From positions 1 to 10,566 of the forward strand of contig JAHHTX010000069.1 in NCBI GenBank assembly GCA_020024255.1: 10,566 nt of DNA, written 5' to 3'. The notes beneath the pieces are model-generated. The model made no database searches and was not told where the DNA came from. It saw nothing but the letters and a program-made list of their open reading frames with translations. Below, one piece after another: positions 1-6,437 of this stretch (position 1 is its first letter; every line of letters starts with the position of its first letter). Source of the stretch: Anaerotignum sp. (GTDB taxonomy: Bacteria > Bacillota > Clostridia > Lachnospirales > Anaerotignaceae). The translations under genes were made by a program, and so were the position numbers.

Positions 1-37
1 CAGAAGTTTCAAGGCTTTTTTGCCATGGGAACTTCTG
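1..37. repeat. nested inverted repeat at window edge
   Basis: CAGAAGTT (1-8) is the reverse complement of AACTTCTG (30-37). One wobble and one further pair extend the stem to 10 bp. The interior holds a second small hairpin, GGC-T6-GCC (13-24). It is either the end of a structure or terminator belonging to a gene left of the window, or a small extragenic repeat. It is cut by the window edge, so its full extent is unknown. Confidence 0.4.
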
Positions 38-60
38 CTTTATTCTTCTGTCTGCCCATC

Positions 61-84
61 AAAGGCGGAAAAACCGCCTTTTTT
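61..84 (+). terminator. Rho-independent terminator
   Basis: A perfect 8-bp stem, AAAGGCGG (61-68) with CCGCCTTT (74-81), closes an A5 loop and runs into six T on the plus strand (79-84). The T-run makes it best suited to a plus-strand gene ending left of the window. The same hairpin lies 27 bases past the stop of the minus-strand ComEC-like gene and may also end that transcript, although only three T follow it in that direction. Confidence 0.8.
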
Positions 85-110
85 CATTCTTCTATATTCT
101 TTTTGCAATA

Positions 111-1259
111 TTAAGGCTTACAAATGCTACAGGCTTTATATCCCTGTGCCAGAGCTTTTTCTTTGGAAGGCAGTGATACTTTATTTTTTGCACTGATTTT
201 CTTTACAGAACTGCAAGTACTTTTATGAAGTACCTTAGAGTTGCTGTTTCCTACATATGCAATGGTCTGGTTCTTCTGATTTGCAGGCAAAGGCTTTTTG
301 TTCTGCACAGGAGCTGTTTGTGTTGCCGGTTTAGCCGCTGCCTTTTTTGTATCCTGTCCAACAGGTGCGCCAACATCTTGCATGGTAAGTCTTGTTTGGG
401 TATTAAAGGAAATATTTGTTCCGTCTGTTGTCATGACAATGTCACCAGAACGGAATGTACCCAAAACCTCTGCGCCAAATTCAGCAAAGGAAGTCATGGA
501 TTCTGCATGGGGATGCCCATAGGAATTTTTCACGCCTGCGGATATGACCACATATTGTGGCGTAATCACATCTAGGAAGTCTGCACTGCTACTGCTTCTG
601 GAACCATGATGCCCTGCTTTCAGAACGTCAATATCACGGAATTTATCCAAATTCTGTAATTCTGCTTCTTCTGTTAAATCTCCGGTAAACAGTGTTTCCA
701 CGTCTTTGTAATCAAGCAGGGTAATGACACTGTGGTCATTGGGATCATCGTATGTTCCTCGCAGATGCAATACCTCCAGTGTTGCGCCACTTGGTGTCTT
801 GATTTCATTAATGTTAGCCTGCTTAGTGTGTTTGCACTTTTCCTTTTTGACCGCAGCCATATAATTTTGATATGTTTTCGTTTCGGTTTTTCTACCGTTA
901 TCAATGACTTGCCCTACCTCATATGCCTGAAAAACAGCAGGCAGACCGCCGATATGATCCTCATGCTCATGGGTTGCCACAATAACGTCCAATTTCCCAT
1001 TTATATAAGGTTTAATATATTCGGCAACTCTTTTTCCAGATTCCCTTGTTCCGCCATCAATAAGTATTTCAAAATTCCCATCATCAATAAGTGCAGCATC
1101 TCCCTGCCCTACATTGATAAAATGTACCTGTAATGCGCCTGTTTCCATGGATACATTTTTTGTCGGCTGTGCTTTTGACTGTGCCGCAATTCCTGTTACG
1201 CCTGCAACAGCTGATAGCAATACTGCAATGACTGCTGCAGACAGTGCTTTTTTCTTCAT
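111..1259 (-). CDS. exported ComEC-like metallo-beta-lactamase-fold hydrolase with C-terminal Cys/His tail
   Basis: 382 aa. Residues 1-26 form a signal peptide: a Lys-rich start, a hydrophobic core, and likely cleavage after GIAA. Residues 43-285 are a metallo-beta-lactamase domain like the C-terminal hydrolase of the competence protein ComEC. Visible parts are FINVGQGDA (48-56), the metal-binding HEHEDH (97-102), TGD (192-194), GHHGS (216-220) and GHPH (248-251), so the site looks intact. A Lys/Ala/Pro/Gln-rich linker (about 300-330) leads to a tail (334-382) with His345, Cys349, Cys377 and Cys380. This tail resembles a short module at the ends of some Firmicute extracellular nuclease-like proteins and may bind zinc. 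There are no ComEC membrane segments, so this is the stand-alone secreted form, possibly a nuclease or phosphodiesterase; its substrate is unknown. The ATG follows GAGAGGGGA at good spacing. It lies just after the aspS terminator, so its expression may depend on readthrough. Confidence 0.87.
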   Translation of the reverse strand: MKKKALSAAVIAVLLSAVAGVTGIAAQSKAQPTKNVSMETGALQVHFINVGQGDAALIDDGNFEILIDGGTRESGKRVAEYIKPYINGKLDVIVATHEHEDHIGGLPAVFQAYEVGQVIDNGRKTETKTYQNYMAAVKKEKCKHTKQANINEIKTPSGATLEVLHLRGTYDDPNDHSVITLLDYKDVETLFTGDLTEEAELQNLDKFRDIDVLKAGHHGSRSSSSADFLDVITPQYVVISAGVKNSYGHPHAESMTSFAEFGAEVLGTFRSGDIVMTTDGTNISFNTQTRLTMQDVGAPVGQDTKKAAAKPATQTAPVQNKKPLPANQKNQTIAYVGNSNSKVLHKSTCSSVKKISAKNKVSLPSKEKALAQGYKACSICKP

Positions 1260-1279
1260 GCAAATCCCCTCTCTTTCAG

Positions 1280-1311
1280 AAAAAGCCGCTACATTTCCAT
1301 GCAGCAGCTTT
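1280..1311 (-). terminator. Rho-independent terminator after aspS
   Basis: Read on the minus strand, a 13-bp stem (1299-1311 with 1282-1294, two G-U pairs) closes a GGAA tetraloop and is followed by five T (1284-1280). It starts about 10 bases after the aspS stop. Its T-run ends only about 20 bases before the ATG of the next gene, so it can act as a partial stop or attenuator for that gene. Confidence 0.85.
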
Positions 1312-1321
1312 GCCTTTCATT

Positions 1322-3133
1322 TTATTCTTCTTCTGTAGCTTTTACCATTTCTTTATTGATAGAAAGAGCCAATTCGTCTAACTGTTTCTGTTCTACTACA
1401 CCAGGTGCATCTGTCATCGGGCAGGATGCGTCCTTTACCTTCGGGAAGGCAATAACATCACGGATACTGGGTGCATTGCTCATCAGCATAATGATTCTGT
1501 CCAGACCAAAAGCAAGACCGCCGTGAGGAGGCACGCCATATTTAAAGGCATCTAAAAGGAACCCAAAGCGCTCCTGTGCATCTTCTTGCGTAAAGCCCAA
1601 AAGTGCAAACATTTTCTGCTGAATATCTCTGCGATGAATTCTAATAGAACCACCACCCAGTTCATACCCATTCAGTACGATATCATATGCTTTAGCACGA
1701 ACTGCACCGGGGTCTGTATCCAAAAGTGCAATATCTTCATCCATAGGTGCTGTAAAGGGATGATGTACTGCCACATATCTGTTTTCTTCTTCATCCCATT
1801 CCAACATAGGGAATTCTGTAATCCACAGGAAGCGGAAGTCATCAGGCTTTGTCAGTTCCAACATTTTAGACAGTTCCAAACGCAATGCACCAAGGGAATC
1901 AAAAACAACTTTATCCTGATCTGCACAAATGAGAATCAGGTCACCAGGTTTTCCTTCCATCTTATCTACGATTTCCTGCAATTTTTCAGGGGTGAAGAAT
2001 TTTGCAATCTGAGATTTCAGTGTTCCATCTTCATTGATTACAATCCATGCCAGACCTTTTGCACGATATGTCTTTACAAACTCTACCAAAGAATCAATTT
2101 TCTTTCTGGGGAAAGAACCGCATCTTTTTGCATTGATTGCACGCACACTTCCACCTGCTTCCAAAGCAGATTTGAATACAACAAATTCTGTATCTTTCAC
2201 TACTTCGGAAATATTTACAAGTTCCATACCAAAACGTACATCGGGCTTATCAGAACCAAAACGTTCCATAGCTTCTTTATATGTCATACGCTGCAAAGGC
2301 AGTTTCACATCAACATTCATGATTTCTTTGAAAACTTTCTGCATAAGTCTTTCGTTGATGTCCATAATATCATCTACATCTACAAAAGATAATTCCATAT
2401 CAACCTGTGTAAATTCAGGCTGTCTGTCTGCACGCAAATCCTCGTCACGGAAACATTTTGCAATCTGGTAATATCTGTCCATACCGGATACCATCAAGAG
2501 CTGTTTGTACAGCTGTGGAGACTGAGGCAATCCATAAAAGCTGCCGGGATGTACACGGCTAGGCACAAGGTAATCTCTTGCCCCTTCCGGTGTGGATTTC
2601 CCAAGTACAGGCGTTTCAATTTCCAAAAATCCTTCATGATTCAAAAAGTCACGCATTGATTGTGCCACCTGATGGCGCAGCACAATATTCTTCAGCTGAC
2701 AAGGACGTCTTAAATCTAAATATCTGTATTTCAGACGCAAATCATCTTTTACGGTGATATTATCTTCAATTTGGAATGGTGGTGTTTCAGACTCTGAAAG
2801 GATACGCAGTTCTGTTGCAATAATCTCAATCTTCCCTGTTTTCATATTGGGGTTGATATTGCCCTCCGTTCTCGCCTTAACTATACCTTTTACTGCCAAT
2901 GTATATTCGCTGCGGATGGTTTCTGCCTTTTCAAAAATTTCCTTTGGGGCAGTATCGCCATCAATGGCAATCTGTACCAGTCCCGTTCTGTCACGCAATG
3001 CAATAAAAATCAGCTGTCCCAAGTCACGGCGACGCTGTACCCATCCCATAACAGTTACTTCTTGTCCAATCATTGTTTCATTAACAAGACAACACATATG
3101 GCTTCTTTTTAAGCCGGTAATTGATTCTCCCAT
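1322..3133 (-). CDS. aspS: aspartyl-tRNA synthetase
   Basis: 603 aa, normal for bacterial AspRS; a cytoplasmic enzyme that charges tRNA-Asp with aspartate. An N-terminal OB-fold anticodon-binding domain (about 20-115, WVQRRRDLG at 31-39) leads into a class II catalytic core. Motif 1 is around 168-177 (GFLEIETPVL), motif 2 is FRDED...RQPEFTQ (228-243), and motif 3 is GLAFGLDR (539-546). The bacterial GAD insertion occupies roughly 300-420. I chose ATG at 3133 because AAGGAG lies 10 bases upstream and known AspRS homology starts near there; a longer frame upstream (to 3190) has no such support. It has its own promoter, sits downstream of glnS and ends in a strong terminator. Leu38 is typical of Asp-specific enzymes, whereas Gly91 resembles the dual-specificity kind, so tRNA-Asn charging is not excluded. 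Confidence 0.98.
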   Translation of the reverse strand: MGESITGLKRSHMCCLVNETMIGQEVTVMGWVQRRRDLGQLIFIALRDRTGLVQIAIDGDTAPKEIFEKAETIRSEYTLAVKGIVKARTEGNINPNMKTGKIEIIATELRILSESETPPFQIEDNITVKDDLRLKYRYLDLRRPCQLKNIVLRHQVAQSMRDFLNHEGFLEIETPVLGKSTPEGARDYLVPSRVHPGSFYGLPQSPQLYKQLLMVSGMDRYYQIAKCFRDEDLRADRQPEFTQVDMELSFVDVDDIMDINERLMQKVFKEIMNVDVKLPLQRMTYKEAMERFGSDKPDVRFGMELVNISEVVKDTEFVVFKSALEAGGSVRAINAKRCGSFPRKKIDSLVEFVKTYRAKGLAWIVINEDGTLKSQIAKFFTPEKLQEIVDKMEGKPGDLILICADQDKVVFDSLGALRLELSKMLELTKPDDFRFLWITEFPMLEWDEEENRYVAVHHPFTAPMDEDIALLDTDPGAVRAKAYDIVLNGYELGGGSIRIHRRDIQQKMFALLGFTQEDAQERFGFLLDAFKYGVPPHGGLAFGLDRIIMLMSNAPSIRDVIAFPKVKDASCPMTDAPGVVEQKQLDELALSINKEMVKATEEE

Positions 3134-3170
3134 ATTTACAAATCTCCTTACAGATAAATTTTCTTTTCTT

Positions 3171-3198
3171 ATCATATCATTTCTACGCAAAAAGTAAA
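3171..3198 (-). promoter_or_regulatory. predicted aspS promoter
   Basis: On the minus strand, TTTACT (-35, 3198-3193), a 16-bp spacer and TATGAT (-10, 3176-3171). This predicts transcription starting about 30 bases before the aspS ATG, which leaves no room for a T-box leader. Confidence 0.6.
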
Positions 3199-3201
3199 GT
3201 T

Positions 3202-3222
3202 ACTCGACAAAAAAAGTCAAGT
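3202..3222. repeat. inverted repeat next to the aspS -35 box
   Basis: ACTCGAC (3202-3208) and GTCAAGT (3216-3222) pair over seven positions with one wobble around an A7 spacer. It abuts the upstream side of the predicted aspS -35 box. It could be a protein-binding site or, as T7 on the minus strand, part of a poor terminator for glnS. Confidence 0.35.
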
Positions 3223-3254
3223 TGCGCCACAAAATACATTTTTACGCGGGCGAA

Positions 3255-3274
3255 GGCAGCCTGTTTAGACTGCC
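3255..3274 (-). terminator. possible weak glnS terminator hairpin
   Basis: GGCAG (3255-3259) pairs with CTGCC (3270-3274), with one further pair past a mismatch. It lies 16 bases beyond the glnS stop. No T-run follows directly on the minus strand, so it may be only a weak terminator or an RNA 3'-end stabilising hairpin. Confidence 0.35.
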
Positions 3275-3290
3275 CTAAGCCAATGTTGTT

Positions 3291-4970
3291 TTATTTCAAT
3301 TTAAATGAACTTTTCAGTGGCACAATACGGTTAAATACCATATGGGTATCTGTTGTGTCTTTGGTGTCCACAATGAAATATCCGTTCCGCATAAACTGAT
3401 AACGGTCGCCGGGTTTTGCATCAGCAATGGATTTTTCGATGATGATATTCTCTTTTACTTCTAAAGAATCAGGGTTCATCATCATATTTCCATCGGGATC
3501 ATCAGGGTTGTCCAGCATCATATAATCATAAAGTCTTGCTGTTGCCATTACATAGTCTGCTGCACTTACCCAGTGAAGTGTTCCTTTTACTTTTCTGCCT
3601 TCAAAGCCACTGCCGCTCTTTGTTTCAGGGTCATAGGTGCAGTGTACTTCTGTCACATTGCCGTTTTCGTCTTTCACAAAATCTGTGCAGGTAACAAAGT
3701 AAGCCCCTTTCAAACGCACTTCTTTACCGGGTGCCAAACGGAAGAATTTTTTCACAGGTTCTTCCATAAAGTCTTCACGTTCAATATAAAGTTCTCTGGT
3801 AAAAGGTGCGGTTCTCACACCCATTTCAGGTGTTTCCGGATTGTTTTCCAATTCCATCATTTCCACCTGTCCTTCAGGATAATTTGTAATAACCAACTTC
3901 AATGGATCAAGAATTGCCATCACAACAGGTGCTTTTGCTTTCAAATCATCACGAATACAATAATCCAAAAGACCGCTGTCTACAACACTGTTTGCTTTAG
4001 AAACACCGATTCTTTCACAGAAATCCCGAATAGAAGCAGGTGTATACCCTCTGCGGCGCAAACCACTGATGGTAGGCATACGAGGGTCATCCCAGCCGTC
4101 TACCAGACCATCTTCTACTAAGGCACGAAGTTTTCTCTTGCTCATGACCGTATTAGTCATATTCAGACGGGCAAATTCAATCTGTCTTGGGGGGTGTTCT
4201 GTAAAGCCTGCTTCTTTAACTACCCAGTCATACAGCGGACGATGATCTTCAAATTCTGTGGTACAAATAGAATGGGTAATACCTTCAATGGCATCTTCCA
4301 AAGGATGTGCAAAATCATACATGGGATAGATGCACCAGTCTGTACCTGTCGTATGGTGTGCTGCATGAGAAATACGATAGATAACAGGATCACGCATATT
4401 GATATTAGGAGAAGCCATGTCTATTTTGGCACGAAGGGTATGCGAACCATCTGGAAACTCGCCTTTTTTCATGCGTTCAAATAAATCAAGGTTTTCTTCT
4501 ACACTACGATTGCGATAAGGGCTCTCTTTGCCGGGTGTGCTTAACGTTCCTCTATATTCCCGCATTTCTTCTGATGTCAAATCACAAACAAAAGCCTTAC
4601 CCTCTCGAATCAGCTTTAAAGCCACTTCATAATACTGCTGAAAATACGAAGAAGCATAATATAATCTGTCTTCCCAGTCAAAGCCAAGCCATTTTACATC
4701 TTCCTGAATAGATTCTACATACTCTGTATCTTCCTTGGAAGGATTGGTATCATCAAAACGAAGATTGCATTTACCACCATAAAGCTTTGCCAATCCAAAA
4801 TTCAAACAGATAGATTTTGCATGACCAATATGCAGATATCCGTTTGGTTCAGGCGGAAAACGAGTGTGAATTTTTTGCAGTTCCCCTTCTAAGTCCGCTT
4901 GGACATAGTTATGTATGAAGTTACCTGTACCGCCCAAACCATTATTTTCTACTGTTTTATCTTCTGCCAT
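3291..4970 (-). CDS. glnS: glutaminyl-tRNA synthetase
   Basis: 559 aa, the usual GlnRS length; a cytoplasmic enzyme that charges tRNA-Gln directly with glutamine. The class I Rossmann core carries PPEPNGYLHIGHAKS (39-53, HIGH at 47-50) and the KMSKS equivalent VMSKRK (275-280). The conserved stretch from IYPMYDFAHPLEDAIEGITHS (214-234) to FEDHRPLYDW (240-249) is typical of the GlnRS branch rather than bacterial GluRS. The C-terminal half (about 345-559) matches the two beta-barrel anticodon-binding domains of GlnRS. The ATG is preceded by a strong AGGAGG. It is the first gene of a minus-strand run glnS-aspS and has its own promoter upstream. Many Firmicutes lack GlnRS and make Gln-tRNA by the GatCAB amidation route, so this gene was probably gained by lateral transfer in an ancestor. 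Confidence 0.97.
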   Translation of the reverse strand: MAEDKTVENNGLGGTGNFIHNYVQADLEGELQKIHTRFPPEPNGYLHIGHAKSICLNFGLAKLYGGKCNLRFDDTNPSKEDTEYVESIQEDVKWLGFDWEDRLYYASSYFQQYYEVALKLIREGKAFVCDLTSEEMREYRGTLSTPGKESPYRNRSVEENLDLFERMKKGEFPDGSHTLRAKIDMASPNINMRDPVIYRISHAAHHTTGTDWCIYPMYDFAHPLEDAIEGITHSICTTEFEDHRPLYDWVVKEAGFTEHPPRQIEFARLNMTNTVMSKRKLRALVEDGLVDGWDDPRMPTISGLRRRGYTPASIRDFCERIGVSKANSVVDSGLLDYCIRDDLKAKAPVVMAILDPLKLVITNYPEGQVEMMELENNPETPEMGVRTAPFTRELYIEREDFMEEPVKKFFRLAPGKEVRLKGAYFVTCTDFVKDENGNVTEVHCTYDPETKSGSGFEGRKVKGTLHWVSAADYVMATARLYDYMMLDNPDDPDGNMMMNPDSLEVKENIIIEKSIADAKPGDRYQFMRNGYFIVDTKDTTDTHMVFNRIVPLKSSFKLK

Positions 4971-5051
4971 AGGGTAATTTCCTCCTAAAATTAAACTACA
5001 TCAATATTTCTGTTTAAAAAGCACTGTTTTTCTACTTTATTTCTGCTTTTT

Positions 5052-5080
5052 ATTATAATATAGCATATACACAAACGCAA
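5052..5080 (-). promoter_or_regulatory. predicted glnS promoter
   Basis: On the minus strand, TTGCGT (-35, 5080-5075), a 17-bp spacer and a perfect TATAAT (-10, 5057-5052). The leader to the glnS ATG would be about 75 bases. No T-box signature is visible in it. Confidence 0.55.
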
Positions 5081-5345
5081 TAAAAATACAGAAAATTCCT
5101 TCGCATTTCCGTTTTATCTTTGTTTTAGCCATATTTTAGCGGAAATAATAGGAAAAATATGTATAATAACCTAAATTCCCCGATTAAAATGCCCATCTTC
5201 TTTGTCAGGAGATGACCACATGCCTCTATGCAAGAAAAAATAAAATAAGACAACCTAAATAAATTTCTGTATGAATAAATCTCATCATATCTTGGGCATA
5301 TACAAAAAGTATATTTATCCTGCTTGCGTATATGTTCATTTTTTG

Positions 5346-5374
5346 TTGTGAAAAAGAAAAATTTATTGTATACT
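5346..5374 (+). promoter_or_regulatory. predicted promoter of the 150-aa gene, with palindrome
   Basis: TTGTGA (-35, 5346-5351), a 17-bp spacer and TATACT (-10, 5369-5374). The -10 lies inside a perfect palindrome, TGTATA-C-TATACA (5367-5379), which could be an operator. The 13 bases TTTATTGTATACT (5362-5374) recur on the minus strand at the amidohydrolase operon promoter (10281-10293). Confidence 0.6.
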
Positions 5375-5414
5375 ATACACAAATATGCTAAACAGCGAAA
5401 GAAAGGAAATAAAT

Positions 5415-5867
5415 ATGCTTGCTTTTACCATTCCAGATACCAAAACATTTATGTCCCTGCTGCTAAAGGGCACAGCCTTTGACGACTTTATATTTTGTCA
5501 TGGTGAAATCTCTGCCTTTACCTTTCTTTCCATTGATGGAAAACGGGACATGGACTACTATTCGGAAGAAGAAACAGAGACACGATGCAGCTGGGCAGAA
5601 ATCAAACCCCTTGTTTTTCAGGCTGTCAAAGGAAAAAAAACACCAAAGCAGATGAAAATTGTACTTGCTCGTTCCAAAAATGATATTGCTGCCTATCATA
5701 ACTGCCAAGATGTTTTTTGGAATCTGCTGTTTCGAGATGACACTTTACTTTGTACGCTTTCTGTTATGGAAGAAACATTTTCCATGGATAAAACCACAGA
5801 AAAACAGTGGGAAGAATGGGTGTTTACCTTCTGCAAGGAACATGGTATTGCTGTACAGAAAGAATAA
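5415..5867 (+). CDS. small conserved hypothetical protein, probably DUF5721 family
   Basis: 150 aa, soluble, without signal peptide or membrane segment. The N-terminus (FTIPDTKTFMSLLLKG, 4-19), the FLSIDGK strand (37-43) and the acidic stretch DMDYYSEEETET (45-56) fit what I recall of DUF5721, a small family of unknown function common in Lachnospiraceae. That match is from memory. The Trp-rich end (QWEEWVF, 131-137) and four scattered Cys (28, 58, 97, 113) suggest no known active site. I chose ATG 5415 because AAAGG lies 8 bases upstream; an in-frame ATG at 5385 has no such site and would fall at the predicted transcript start. It is transcribed alone, divergently from glnS. Confidence 0.75.
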   Translation: MLAFTIPDTKTFMSLLLKGTAFDDFIFCHGEISAFTFLSIDGKRDMDYYSEEETETRCSWAEIKPLVFQAVKGKKTPKQMKIVLARSKNDIAAYHNCQDVFWNLLFRDDTLLCTLSVMEETFSMDKTTEKQWEEWVFTFCKEHGIAVQKE

Positions 5868-5908
5868 TCATGTTTTTTTCTTATGACACGGGAAGATGAC
5901 AATGTAAG

Positions 5909-6247
5909 ATGAAAGGACAAAAAAAGTAAAACTTATTGGTATTGTCCTCTATCCTTTTTATTTCCTCATTGTGTCCTATGAAAAGTAACAGAAACAGAAA
6001 AAATAGAGAAATGAATAGAGAAATGGATTGCAGAAATTTATGATTGATTACCGGAATCACAACATGAAACCATTATTTCGCAACAAGAATATCCATCATC
6101 TTGTAAAATGGATATAGATACATTACAAAAGTTGTTTGATGATATTTATGATTTAATTTTTGAAGATGATGAGCATTACCAATACCTCATACACCTACCG
6201 CTTTAGCATACATCGAAGGAGCGGAAGAACTACTACAGCAAAAATAA
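5909..6247 (+). pseudogene. decayed small gene of unknown function
   Basis: No intact frame spans this stretch, but protein-like segments follow each other in order. They are a short Lys-rich start (ATG 5909), then a hydrophobic piece LIGIVLYPFYFLIVSYEK in a shifted frame. Next comes a frame from about 5985 reading VTETEKIEK-stop-IEKWIAEIYD-stop-LPES, then KMDIDTLQKLFDDIYDLIFEDDE to about 6170. A one-base shift there gives PIPHTPTALAYIEGAEELLQQK and TAA at 6245. Both internal stops are TGA where TGG (Trp) would fit. This pattern suggests point mutations and single-base indels in a once-functional gene of about 110 codons. I do not recognise the family. The N-terminal piece is the least certain. 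It lies between the 150-aa gene and a strong terminator. Sequencing errors could mimic part of this. Confidence 0.45.
6002..6025 (+). repeat. 12-bp tandem duplication
   Basis: AATAGAGAAATG occurs twice without a gap (6002-6013 and 6014-6025). It lies inside the decayed gene and adds four codons in frame, repeating IEK plus stop/Trp. The second copy continues to TGG, whereas the first reads TGA. Confidence 0.8.
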
Positions 6248-6352
6248 ATCCCCTTACTTCGTCATACAGAGCAATTCTCTTTTTTCATGACACAACAAAG
6301 TAAATACAATGGTAAGCCTTTTATAAAGATTGGTTTAACTATTTTAGATTTG

Positions 6353-6392
6353 AAAAGAGGGGAAAACCAATTGGTTTTCCCCCTCTTTTTTT
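6353..6392. terminator. strong, probably bidirectional Rho-independent terminator
   Basis: A long near-perfect stem from AAAAGAGGGGAAAACC (6353-6368) over an AATT loop to GGTTTTCCCCCTCTTTT, with a single extra C. It is followed on the plus strand by seven T (6386-6392). On the minus strand it ends in four T and lies about 45 bases past the stop of the amidohydrolase gene. It therefore likely ends both converging transcripts. Confidence 0.9.
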
Positions 6393-6437
6393 AGTTAAAT
6401 TAAACACATTATATCTTTTTCTTTGGATTCTATCAGA

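Larger units (their letters stand above)
4971..5414. other. AT-rich divergent intergenic region, no gene
   Basis: This stretch separates glnS (leftward) from the small plus-strand gene (rightward) and holds a promoter for each. In between are an ATTTCCG...CGGAAAT inverted repeat (5105-5111 and 5140-5146) and ATATAC-A5-GTATAT (5298-5314). A seven-codon frame starts with ATG at 5219 behind AGGAG, too short to call a gene. An 85-codon minus-strand frame (5125-5382) lacks a ribosome binding site and has composition like random AT-rich DNA. No T-box, riboswitch or tRNA was recognised. Confidence 0.6.

Noticed and set aside
1586..2392. 268-codon plus-strand frame opposite aspS
   Set aside because: It is antisense to a certain AspRS gene and is rich in Cys, Phe and His as expected from reverse-reading of coding sequence.
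3134..3290. T-box leader for aspS or glnS
   Set aside because: No T-box core sequence in this gap or upstream of glnS, and the predicted leaders (about 30 and 75 bases) are too short.
5219..5242. Seven-codon frame (MPLCKKK) behind AGGAG
   Set aside because: Too short, no linked downstream gene that it could lead, and AGGAG is part of a small GTCA-N5-TGAC palindrome that explains it equally well.
5125..5382. 85-codon minus-strand frame between glnS and the small plus-strand gene
   Set aside because: No ribosome binding site, composition as expected from AT-rich noncoding DNA, and it overlaps promoter elements of the plus-strand gene.
5914..5948. AGGACAA/TTGTCCT stem as a terminator for the 150-aa gene
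   Set aside because: The 21-base loop is too long and the T-run is interrupted, so it is a poor terminator; the strong one at 6353-6392 is more credible.
6002..6047. TGA read as tryptophan (alternative genetic code)
   Set aside because: The gene at 8976 ends in TGA in the expected place and the surrounding fragment also carries frameshifts, so gene decay explains the stops better.
5870..6300. Insertion-sequence remnant, prompted by similar T-rich ATGACAC stretches near 5884 and 6287
   Set aside because: The similarity is only about a dozen AT-rich bases in direct orientation, with no terminal inverted repeats or transposase-like peptide between.
6287..6394. 35-aa plus-strand frame running through the terminator
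   Set aside because: No ribosome binding site, and its second half is simply the terminator hairpin translated.
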